Below are positions 27,465-34,794 of a DNA stretch of 64,000 nt, one piece after another (the stretch's first letter is position 1; each line of letters opens with the position of its first letter). The position numbers and the translations under genes are program-made. The notes under the pieces are model-generated. The model ran no database searches and was not told the DNA's origin. It worked only from the letters and a program-made list of their open reading frames with translations. Source of the stretch: DASQUK01 sp963756425 (lineage in GTDB: Bacteria > Actinomycetota > Acidimicrobiia > Acidimicrobiales > VFJN01); NCBI GenBank assembly GCA_963756425.1, contig CAVWNW010000022.1, positions 186,001 through 250,000 on the forward strand, read 5' to 3'.

Positions 27465-28139
27465 CTAGCGACGGGTCGGTGTCGGCGTTCGACGACCCTT
27501 CCGGCTTGCTTCGGCCGGACGCTCCCGAGCGATCCCCGCGAGGATCAGATCGAGCATGGCCACCAGGTTCTCCTCGAGCGCATACTCCCCGTCCTCGTCA
27601 GCTACCCACCGGTAGACGACGCCGAGGTAGCCGTCGAAGATCAGCAGACCGGCGCGGACGGGATCGACGTCAGATGAGATGTCCCCCCGTTGCTGGCCCA
27701 GGCGCAGGGTGTCGGCGAACCGGTCGGGCGAAGCCGATGTGTAGGCCCGCAGCGGACCCCCACTGCTCAGCGATGCGCGCATGATGGCCCGCCCGGTGGT
27801 CGGGTCCTCCTCGTAGAAGCTGGCCACGACGCGCAAGGCCCGGCGCAGCCGGCGCCGCGTATCGGTGGTCTCCCGCTCGGCCTCAGCGAGGATCTCGGCC
27901 AGCTCGCCCCCGCGACGCACGAACCACTCGTCGACGAGGTCCTCCTTCCGGCTGAAGTAGTTGAACACCGTCGCCCGTGCGACGTCCGCGCAGTCGCCGA
28001 TCTCTTCCATCGTCGTTGCCTCGTAGCCGCGGGAGGCGAACAGGGCGACGGCGCACTCGAAGATGCGATCCCTCGTCGCCAGCTTCTTGCGCTCGCGACG
28101 ACCGAGAGGTGTACCGGCGGCACCATCGGTCAAAGCCAC
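27465..28139 (-). CDS. TetR-family transcriptional regulator
   Basis: The 224-residue regulator has the TetR helix-turn-helix RDRIFECAVALFASRGYEAT, then MEEIGDCADVARATVFNYF and SRKEDLVDEW. The C-terminal domain contains GLLIFDGYLGVVYRWVADED, as in TetR_C families. The ATG at 28139 faces a 49-residue small gene (start 28240). The 100-base gap holds GTTTGGA twice as a direct repeat (minus strand), a possible but weak operator. Confidence 0.9.
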   Translation of the reverse strand: MALTDGAAGTPLGRRERKKLATRDRIFECAVALFASRGYEATTMEEIGDCADVARATVFNYFSRKEDLVDEWFVRRGGELAEILAEAERETTDTRRRLRRALRVVASFYEEDPTTGRAIMRASLSSGGPLRAYTSASPDRFADTLRLGQQRGDISSDVDPVRAGLLIFDGYLGVVYRWVADEDGEYALEENLVAMLDLILAGIARERPAEASRKGRRTPTPTRR

Positions 28140-28239
28140 TTGACAGTCCTTAGATGCGAGTCCAAACTAGTTACTGATCCAAACCTTGACTTTAGTCTGT
28201 TGAATCGACCATGACCAGATTCCCTGTGGAGGTGATTCC

Positions 28240-28389
28240 ATGGACTTCCTGACCAGCCTGAAGCTCGCCGACCTGCGCCAGCGTGACCTTACGGCCGATT
28301 CGTCCCGCGCCCGGCTCGCCGCCGAGGCGAGACGAGTCCGCCGCCAGTGGGCCCACAACGATCGGCGAGCCCGCATCGCCCGTCGGTGA
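28240..28389 (+). CDS. Small highly basic protein, 49 residues
   Basis: An ATG at 28240 with GGAGGT six bases upstream opens a 49-codon frame. The product starts MDFLTSLKLADLRQRDLTAD and ends in an Arg-rich helix (ARRVRRQWAHNDRRARIARR). It is too short for usual gene finders. The strong ribosome-binding site, divergence from a TetR gene and position just before the CDF transporter gene (58 bases) argue that it is real. An amphipathic cationic helix suggests binding to nucleic acid or membrane; no family is recognised. Confidence 0.55.
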   Translation: MDFLTSLKLADLRQRDLTADSSRARLAAEARRVRRQWAHNDRRARIARR

Positions 28390-28447
28390 GAGCATCGGCG
28401 CACTGCGGCATCAGGCCCGCCCGAGATCACACCCACGATGAAGACCC

Positions 28448-29500
28448 ATGACCATGCGACATGACCACGATCACCCGCGACACGACGACGAGGTCGATCA
28501 GCACGTCCACGACCAGCGCAGCGGGTTGCTCGGTGCCATCCGCCAGCTCGTAGCCCCGCACAGCCACGACCAGGCCGAGCTGATCGACTCGGCCACGGCC
28601 ACCCGGGAAGGCCTCCGGACCTTGGGCATCAGCCTCGGTGGGCTCGGTCTCACCGCAGTTCTCCAGGTCGCCGTCCTCACGATCTCCGGATCGGTCGCCC
28701 TGCTGGCGGACACCATCCACAACGTCTCGGACGCCCTCACCGCTGTACCCATCGCCATTGCCTTCTGGCTGGGTCGACGCCCACCGAACCGGCGCTACGC
28801 GTATGGCTACGGACGCGCCGAAGACCTCGCCGGCATCTTCGTCGTGGCCATGATCGCCATCTCCGCCCTCGTTGCCGGCTGGCAAGCTGCTCAACGGCTC
28901 GTGGACCCCCAGCTCCTCGACCATCCCGGGTGGGTCGCCGTCGCGGGGCTCATCGGGTTCGCAGGCAACGAGCTCGTCGCCATCTACCGCATCCGCACCG
29001 GTCGCCGCATCGGCTCTGCCGCACTGGTAGCCGACGGGCTGCATGCCCGCACCGACGGGCTCACGTCGCTGGCCGTCATCGGCGCCGCCGTCGGCACGAT
29101 TGCCGGCTGGTCCTACGCCGACCCGCTCATCGGACTGGCAATCAGCGCCGCCATCCTCAACGTCCTACGCCACGCCGCTCGCGACATCTACCGGCGGCTC
29201 ATGGACCACGCCGACCCCGTCGTCATCGGTCGCGTCGAACACCAGCTCCATCACATCGATGGGATCCACGGCATCGACCGGGTCCGCGTGCGCTGGGTCG
29301 GCCACCAACTCCACGTCGACGCCGACGTCGTCCTCGACGCCCACCTCGAGCTCGCCCGCGCCCACGACATCCTCGAGGACGCCCGCCACCGGCTCTTCCA
29401 CACCATCCCCCGGCTCGCCGACGCCCTCCTCCACGCCAGCCCCACGCACGAAGCCGGCGACCCCCACGCCACCACTCGCCACCACTTCGCCACCGGCTAG
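28448..29500 (+). CDS. Cation diffusion facilitator (CDF) transporter
   Basis: The 350-residue transporter has a His/Asp-rich N-terminus (MTMRHDHDHPRHDDEVDQHV) and six membrane helices. Metal-site signatures are in helix 2 (SVALLADTIHNVSDAL) and helix 5 (LVADGLHARTDGL); the second is the usual H-x-x-x-D. The cytosolic C-terminal domain contains IDGIHGIDRVRVRWVGHQLH then VDADVVLD. CDF proteins export Zn2+, Co2+ or similar ions in exchange for protons. Starts at ATG 28448 and ATG 28454 are both possible. The divergent TetR and the small basic protein upstream may control it. Confidence 0.92.
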   Translation: MTMRHDHDHPRHDDEVDQHVHDQRSGLLGAIRQLVAPHSHDQAELIDSATATREGLRTLGISLGGLGLTAVLQVAVLTISGSVALLADTIHNVSDALTAVPIAIAFWLGRRPPNRRYAYGYGRAEDLAGIFVVAMIAISALVAGWQAAQRLVDPQLLDHPGWVAVAGLIGFAGNELVAIYRIRTGRRIGSAALVADGLHARTDGLTSLAVIGAAVGTIAGWSYADPLIGLAISAAILNVLRHAARDIYRRLMDHADPVVIGRVEHQLHHIDGIHGIDRVRVRWVGHQLHVDADVVLDAHLELARAHDILEDARHRLFHTIPRLADALLHASPTHEAGDPHATTRHHFATG

Positions 29501-29637
29501 CCGCAGCTCCGTCAGGCGACCATCGCGTCGCTCGATTCGATGGTCTGCGGCGCCGGCGTCGTCGCCCAGATGGGCGATGTCCCGATGGGTCCCGTGTGCC
29601 ACGTTCACGTGAGGCCCCAACCACCGAAGGAGAACCC

Positions 29638-30255
29638 ATGACCACGTACGGCATCCTCATCTTCGAAAGGGTCGAAGAACTCGACTTCGTGGGCCCCTGG
29701 GAGGTCTTCGGCGCATCGGCCGCGGCCCGAGCCCGCGACAAGGCGGGCACGGACGCGGTGGTGACCATCGCCGAGCAGGCCGATCACATCCACTGCAACC
29801 GGGGGCTGCAGGTCATTCCCCACCACACGCTGGACAACCATCCACCGCTGGACGTCCTGCTCGTTCCCGGCGGCACGGGCACACGACGAGAGGTGAACAA
29901 CCCCACCGTGCTCGAATGGATCCAGAAGGTGGCCGCCCGCGTGGACTGGGTCACCAGCGTGTGCGACGGGGCGGGACTCCTCCATGCGGCGGGCCCTGCC
30001 CGCGGCCGCCGCGTCGCCACCGATTGGGAGTTCGAGGACGAGCTCGAGGCCCGCGGCGACGTCACCGTGGTCCGCGACGCCCGCTACGTCGTCGACGGCA
30101 ACGTGGTCACCAGCCAAGGCGTATCCGCCGGGATCGACATGGCCCTCTGGCTCATCGGCCGGATCCACGGTCGGCAGCACGCCCGAGTCGTCCGCCGCGG
30201 GATCCAGTACGAGCCAGCCCCGCCCTACATGGCCGACGAACCCCTCGCCTCCTAG
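29638..30255 (+). CDS. DJ-1/PfpI-family protein
   Basis: The 205-residue protein has the class-I glutamine-amidotransferase-like fold. Landmarks are ILIFERVEELDFVGPWEVFG at the N-terminus, VLLVPGGTGTRREVNNP, the nucleophile elbow WVTSVCDGAGLLHAAG with its catalytic Cys, and VTSQGVSAGIDMALWL near the end. It resembles the isonitrile-hydratase/transcription-regulator-like branch. AAGGAG sits a few bases before the ATG. The next gene (arginase family) begins 11 bases after its stop, so they form an operon. Confidence 0.92.
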   Translation: MTTYGILIFERVEELDFVGPWEVFGASAAARARDKAGTDAVVTIAEQADHIHCNRGLQVIPHHTLDNHPPLDVLLVPGGTGTRREVNNPTVLEWIQKVAARVDWVTSVCDGAGLLHAAGPARGRRVATDWEFEDELEARGDVTVVRDARYVVDGNVVTSQGVSAGIDMALWLIGRIHGRQHARVVRRGIQYEPAPPYMADEPLAS

Positions 30256-30266
30256 CGACGCGCACC

Positions 30267-31301
30267 ATGGCCGGCTACGCCGTCATCGAGGCCCCGTCGG
30301 TGCTCGGCCTGTTCCCCAACGGGGTCGAGCGGCTGCCAGGGGCGCTGCTCGATGCCGGCCTCGCCGACGCCCTGGGCGCCCGGCGCGCCGGTGTCGTGCC
30401 GCCCCCCGCGTACGATGGCCGCCGCGACCCGGCGACGGGGTTGCGCAATCCGACCGCGCTGCGCGACTACGCGTACCAGCTGGCCAACGCCACCGGAGCG
30501 GTCCTGGAGGGCGGCGACACCCCCATCGTGCTCGGCGGCGACTGTTCGATCCTGCTCGGGAACCTGTTGGCCCTGCACCGGCGGGGTCGCCACGGGCTGC
30601 TCTTCATCGACGGCCACGCCGACTTCTACCAACCATCGGCCGAGCCCCACGGCGAAGCGGCCTCGATGGACCTGGCCCTCGCCACCGGCCGGGGCCCGAG
30701 CGTGGTGACCGACCTGGAGGGCCGGGCGCCCCTGGTTCGGGACGAGGACGTGGTGCATGTCGGACGCCGCGACGCCGACGAGGCCGAGCGAGCCGGCAGC
30801 CAACGCATCGAGGAAACACCGATCACCGTGTTCGACCTCGCCAGCGTCCGCCAACGGGGGCCGGAGTCCATCGCCCACGACGCCCTCGCCCGGCTCGTCC
30901 GTCGCGACCTCGACGGCATCTGGGTCCACCTCGACTGCGACGCGCTCGACGACGCCGTCATGCCCGCCGTCGACTACCGGCTCCCCGATGGCCTCCGCTG
31001 GCACGAGTTGGAGGCGGTCCTGGGCGCCGCGATCGCCAGCGGCGCGGTCGCCGGCATCGAGGTCACGATCTTCAACCCGGCACTCGATCCCGACGGGTCG
31101 ATCGCCCGAGACCTGGTCGCATGCCTTACCCGTGCTCTAGCCGAGGGACGAAGCCGGCGCCGCGCGCGCCCGCGACTTCACTCGACCGCGGCGAGCCCTG
31201 ACACCGCTCGGCTCGCACCGCGCCCCGCCGTCCCGCCACCCACGCCGTTGCCTGCCGTGGCGTACGGTCGATGGCAGCGGGCGCGGCCCTGTTGCCCGTG
31301 A
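30267..31301 (+). CDS. Arginase/agmatinase/formiminoglutamase-family hydrolase
   Basis: The 344-residue binuclear manganese hydrolase has all metal-binding signatures: GGDCSILLGN, FIDGHADFYQ and HLDCDALDDAVMP. Family members cleave ureido or guanidino groups from arginine, agmatine or formiminoglutamate. The usual Glu near the C-terminus appears as GIEVTIFNPALDPDG. A Pro/Arg-rich tail of about 45 residues after the last helix looks non-globular. The ATG at 30267 lies 11 bases after the DJ-1 gene. The substrate is not evident. Confidence 0.9.
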   Translation: MAGYAVIEAPSVLGLFPNGVERLPGALLDAGLADALGARRAGVVPPPAYDGRRDPATGLRNPTALRDYAYQLANATGAVLEGGDTPIVLGGDCSILLGNLLALHRRGRHGLLFIDGHADFYQPSAEPHGEAASMDLALATGRGPSVVTDLEGRAPLVRDEDVVHVGRRDADEAERAGSQRIEETPITVFDLASVRQRGPESIAHDALARLVRRDLDGIWVHLDCDALDDAVMPAVDYRLPDGLRWHELEAVLGAAIASGAVAGIEVTIFNPALDPDGSIARDLVACLTRALAEGRSRRRARPRLHSTAASPDTARLAPRPAVPPPTPLPAVAYGRWQRARPCCP

Positions 31302-31398
31302 CGCCGCAGCCGAACGCGATAGCGGCCTTCGGATCGAAGTACCCACTGCTCGTTCCGGCCGCCGGCTGACGGCCTTCGTCACCGACAAAGGAGCATGC

Positions 31399-31866
31399 AT
31401 GGTCACCATCCACATGCACCAGAACACCACCGCAACGCCCGAAGAGTTCATCGCCGGGCTGACCGACTTCGGCCCTGGCCGGGCGAATCTGTTCCCCAAC
31501 AGCGCCGACGACTACTTGAAGGTGCACGACCGCGGTCCCACCTACGCCGACGTCACCGAGGGCTCAGGCGGCGTCTGGGAGCGGCTGCACTACGACTGGT
31601 CGGATCCGAGCCGCGTGGTGATGACGACCACCGACTCCAACATCTGGGGAGGGAGCTCCGGCCACACCTACACGTTCACGCGGAAGCCCGACGGGACGAC
31701 CGACGTGGACGCCGTCGTGGTGCGCGAAGGCAAGAACCTGAAGGGGCGTCTCTTGGGCGTCGTCGTCGGGAGCGTCGGCAAGAGCAGGCTGACCAAGGCG
31801 TTCGACACGTCCGTGAAGGCCATCGAGGCCAGGGCCGAGGGGGCCCGAGCGCCTGAACAGCCGTAG
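31399..31866 (+). CDS. SRPBCC/polyketide-cyclase-like protein
   Basis: The 155-residue protein has AAAGGAG a few bases before its ATG. MVTIHMHQNTTATPEEFIAG, then SGGVWERLHYDWSDPSRVVM, HTYTFTRKPDGTTDVDAVVV and the long C-terminal helix GKSRLTKAFDTSVKAIEAR, match the START-like SRPBCC fold. Such proteins bind hydrophobic ligands; the function is unknown. It sits between the arginase gene and a decayed response-regulator fragment. Confidence 0.75.
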   Translation: MVTIHMHQNTTATPEEFIAGLTDFGPGRANLFPNSADDYLKVHDRGPTYADVTEGSGGVWERLHYDWSDPSRVVMTTTDSNIWGGSSGHTYTFTRKPDGTTDVDAVVVREGKNLKGRLLGVVVGSVGKSRLTKAFDTSVKAIEARAEGARAPEQP

Positions 31867-31880
31867 GAGCCGAGCGGATA

Positions 31881-32145
31881 GGGCCGTCCGACTCCTCGCC
31901 ACGTTCTCCCAGACACGCGCCGAAGGGCCATCGGCTCAGCCCATCGAACCGCTCACCGAGCGCGAAGAACGGTGCTCGTGACCGTTGCCCCCGGCCGAAC
32001 CACGCCGAGATCGCCGACGAGCTGCACATCAGCCTCAGCCCGTCAAGACCCACATCGCAAGCCTCATGACCAAGCTCGCAGCACGAGACCGCGTCGAGCT
32101 GGCGATGTGGGCCTACGAGACCGACCGGATCATGCGGCTGACAAG
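31881..32145 (+). pseudogene. Relic of a NarL/FixJ response regulator (LuxR DNA-binding end only)
   Basis: Pieces of a LuxR output domain appear in three frames within about 250 bases. RLLATFSQTRAEGPSAQPIE, then PLTEREE, comes first. LVTVA and NHAEIADELHISLS follow in other frames, and VKTHIASLMTKLAARDRVEL, then AMWAYETDRIMR, in the last. The receiver domain is absent. At least three one-base shifts are needed to join the parts, so this is a genuine decayed 3' end. Its last block reads in frame, without a stop, into the following acetyltransferase gene. Confidence 0.7.
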
Positions 32146-32182
32146 CCGCCGCTGCGTGCCTCGACCTGGCCACAATGGCTCG

Positions 32183-32689
32183 ATGACCGAGGTGATCCTG
32201 CGCCCGATCCAAGAAGCGGACCTGGCCGACTTGTGCCGGTACTCGACTGACCCGGAGGCGGCGGGGGTGTTCGAGTGGACGGGCTTCGAGGACCCGAAGG
32301 CGATGCGACGGCGCTGGGAGGAAGACGGCTGGCTCGGTGCCGAGCACGGGCGGCTGGCCATCATGAGCGGGGACTCGCTCGCCGGGAACGTGAGCTACAA
32401 GGACCGCTCGCCGTGGATGACAAAGGGGGCGATCTATGAGATCGGGATTGCCTTGTTCCCGGAGTATCGGGGTCAAGGGGTGGGGACGGCCGCCCAACGC
32501 CTGCTGGTTCAGTACCTGCTCGACACCATGCCGGCGCATCGGATCGAGGCGCACACCGAGCCCGAGAACATTGCCGAGCAGCGGGCGCTGGAGAAGGTTG
32601 GCTTCGAGCGTGAAGGGGTGCTGCAGCAAACTGTATTCCGGGCTGGAAAGTGGCGCGACAGCATCATGTACGCGCTGATCCGAAACTGA
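32183..32689 (+). CDS. GNAT acetyltransferase (RimJ/RimL-like)
   Basis: The 168-residue enzyme begins VILRPIQEADLADLCRYSTD and has motif A IGIALFPEYRGQGVGTAAQR with the pyrophosphate-binding loop. AHRIEAHTEPENIAEQRALE then KVGFEREG is the typical Acetyltransf_3/RimL ending. The start at ATG 32183 is chosen at the domain boundary. The frame is open further upstream because it continues the relic of a response regulator. Confidence 0.9.
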   Translation: MTEVILRPIQEADLADLCRYSTDPEAAGVFEWTGFEDPKAMRRRWEEDGWLGAEHGRLAIMSGDSLAGNVSYKDRSPWMTKGAIYEIGIALFPEYRGQGVGTAAQRLLVQYLLDTMPAHRIEAHTEPENIAEQRALEKVGFEREGVLQQTVFRAGKWRDSIMYALIRN

Positions 32690-32798
32690 CGGACAGATCC
32701 GGCGGGGTCGGGGCGTTCGAAGCGATCCAGACGTCGTGCTCCGGCACGCCTGTGGACAGGGCTGACTCCGGGTTGCTGAGCCCTTGATTGGCTTGCTG

Positions 32799-33938
32799 CT
32801 ACGGCCGCAGCGGCGCGATGGCCGACGTCGTCGACGAGTTGGTTGGCGCCGTCGGACGGCCGCACGCCATCTCGGGTTGGCGATAGACGGTGCCGTCGGC
32901 CGGGATCACGATGTCGCCTCGGTCGTTGATGTCGTGAGCGACGGTGTCGGTCCGTTCGCCCGGAGCGACGATCGTGGTGTACTTCCCCTTGTCCCAGAGG
33001 AAGCCTCGGGTGTTGACGCCGTTGGGGTCGCCGTAGCCGCCGACGATGCGGCCGCGGTTGTCGATGCGGCTGGGCACGGTGAATGGTGAACCGGGCCGAT
33101 CGATCCTCGTGAAGCGCCCGTTGGTCAGCAGGAAGCCTCGCCGTGTGCCGCCGGTGTCGTAGTGGCCGACCATCTGGCCGCGATCGTTGATGCCGGAGAC
33201 CGTTGTGCCCTCGGCCCCGGGGAAGTCGATCGGGGTGAACCTGCCGCTGCGCATCACGAAGCCGCGGAGCCGACCGGTCTCGTAGTACGCGTAGGGGTCG
33301 AGGCCGGGGACCGCCTCGATGAAGGCTCCGACGACGTCGCCCCGATCGTTGACGCCGAGGGGCTGGGTCAGGGCGGCGCCGGGGGCATCGATGGTTGTCA
33401 CGTCGCCACGCTGCGACACGAACCCATGGACCGTCCCGAAGGGCAACCTGCCCCGCGTGCCCGGGACAGCGTCGGCTTCGATGTACTGGCCCACGACCTC
33501 AGTCCGGTCGTTGACGTCGTAGGCCAGGGTGAGGCGAGCGCCAGGGACATCGATCCGCGTGTGCCTACCCCGGCTGTCGCGCAGGACGGCGTGGTTTCCG
33601 ACGATCGGATCGAAGCCAGGGGAGTCGGGCATGGCCCCGGCCTCGTAGTAGGCACCCACGGCCTGGCCCCGGTCGTTGATGCCGAAGTACGTGGTCGCTC
33701 GGGGATCGGACGAGGCGTCAGAGGGTGGCGCCAATGCTGTGAAGTCACTGCCGCGCAAGACCAGGTTGCCGCACGTGTCGGCTGGCGACAGCTCGCGGTC
33801 GGCGCCACGGCCCGGCTCCGCGAGGGGATCCGCCCCGTCGAGCGACGAGCAGGCCACGGGCAGCACGGACAAGGCGACGGCAGCCCCGAGCGCCTTCAAC
33901 CCACGCCTTGTCCCATGTGGTCTACCCGGCGAATCCAT
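32799..33938 (-). CDS. Secreted lipoprotein with six HAF-type repeats
   Basis: The 379-residue protein has an export signal with an Arg pair (GTRRGLKALG), a hydrophobic stretch and a lipobox ending at Cys30 (LPVAC). The mature part is built of about six copies of a 45-55-residue unit. Each has a core such as INDRGQAVGAYYE, VNDRTEVVGQYIE, VNDRGDVVGAFIE, INDRGQMVGHY, IDNRGRIVGGY or INDRGDIV, followed by G-F and T-x-I-D-x-P-G. These match HAF repeats of extracellular beta-propeller-like proteins. The role is unknown; it is probably anchored outside the membrane. Confidence 0.82.
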   Translation of the reverse strand: MDSPGRPHGTRRGLKALGAAVALSVLPVACSSLDGADPLAEPGRGADRELSPADTCGNLVLRGSDFTALAPPSDASSDPRATTYFGINDRGQAVGAYYEAGAMPDSPGFDPIVGNHAVLRDSRGRHTRIDVPGARLTLAYDVNDRTEVVGQYIEADAVPGTRGRLPFGTVHGFVSQRGDVTTIDAPGAALTQPLGVNDRGDVVGAFIEAVPGLDPYAYYETGRLRGFVMRSGRFTPIDFPGAEGTTVSGINDRGQMVGHYDTGGTRRGFLLTNGRFTRIDRPGSPFTVPSRIDNRGRIVGGYGDPNGVNTRGFLWDKGKYTTIVAPGERTDTVAHDINDRGDIVIPADGTVYRQPEMACGRPTAPTNSSTTSAIAPLRP

Positions 33939-34174
33939 GCTGGCGTCCTTCCGACCATCGAAGCGATGCCCACCCGCTGGATGTTCGGATCCACCTCGAC
34001 GGCCGGATCAGTCTGCGCACGGTGGTCGGAGCGGCTCGATGGCCACTGCCGTCATCCGAAGTCCGGTTCGGATACGTAGGGGTGGCGGGACCGGTCGTGC
34101 ATCCGCGACGGCTCCACGCCCCACAGGGCTGACACCTCGACCGATCCCCTCACACACCGCTCAGGAGATCAACG

Positions 34175-34435
34175 ATGCGAAAGACTCTTCTCTCCCTCGG
34201 GACGACCGCAGCCGCGGGCGCAACCGCGCTCATGCTGGCTACGGCTGCCTCCCCGCCGAACGCCGAGGGCGAGTCCGACACGGCGACCGTCTGCAACACA
34301 GGGAACGGCGAGAACGTGTGCGTCGCGGGCTTGGACGTCGACCTCGTGTCCGCGAGGCCGGCGAACGACAAGGAGGCGCACGTACCGATCTGGTTCACGT
34401 TGAGCATTGGCGGCGCCGAGGCCGCTGGCTTCTAG
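34175..34435 (+). CDS. Small secreted protein A (paralogue of the next gene)
   Basis: The 86-residue protein begins MRKTLLSLGTTAAAGATALM, a signal peptide that probably ends near Ala25. The mature part has a two-Cys loop (VCNTGNGENVCV, eight residues between the cysteines), then VDLVSARPANDKEAHVPIWF and a Gly/Ala-rich end (TLSIGGAEAAGF). CAGGAGATCA just upstream supplies the ribosome-binding site and is repeated before the next gene. Its leader resembles that of the next gene at both protein and DNA level, so the two arose by duplication. The family is unrecognised. Confidence 0.65.
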   Translation: MRKTLLSLGTTAAAGATALMLATAASPPNAEGESDTATVCNTGNGENVCVAGLDVDLVSARPANDKEAHVPIWFTLSIGGAEAAGF

Positions 34436-34485
34436 TCCTTGCCGGCTGACATCCAACGGATGGCTACACCAGTCAGGAGATCACT

Positions 34486-34731
34486 GTGGGATTGCGAAAG
34501 ACCCTGCTAACCCTCGGGACCGCCGCCGCCGCCACCGCAGCGATTGCCCTCACGGTCGAAATGGGCACCTCCCCCGAGGAGGGCCGCCGTCAGGCCGACG
34601 AGGGCACCGAGATGAAGGTCGCCCGTGTCGAGAGGAGCCCCGAGTCCGGGGCCGAGTACGCCTACGCGTGGCCGAAGAAATACACGGGCGTTGGCCTCAA
34701 GGCCGACTCCAACGAAGTGGCGCTCGATTAG
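34486..34731 (+). CDS. Small secreted protein B (paralogue of the previous gene)
   Basis: The 81-residue protein has the leader MGLRKTLLTLGTAAAATAAI, nearly the same as its neighbour's MRKTLLSLGTTAAAGATALM, but a different mature region: EEGRRQADEGTEMKVARVER, then ESGAEYAYAWPKKYTGVGLK and ADSNEVALD, with no cysteines. The GTG at 34486 follows CAGGAGATCA. The rapid divergence of the mature part after a shared leader is notable. A large methyltransferase gene begins 64 bases later on the same strand. Confidence 0.65.
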   Translation: MGLRKTLLTLGTAAAATAAIALTVEMGTSPEEGRRQADEGTEMKVARVERSPESGAEYAYAWPKKYTGVGLKADSNEVALD

Positions 34732-34794
34732 TGGCCGATCACCGGCAGCCGCTCGAGCTAGGCGGCCGCGGCCGTCGTCGTCGGCCCGAGCATC

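Noticed and set aside
28146..28200. Direct repeats GTTTGGA and AGTCC in the TetR/small-gene gap, considered as an operator
   Set aside because: There is no clear dyad symmetry and the spacing is irregular; noted in the TetR entry only.
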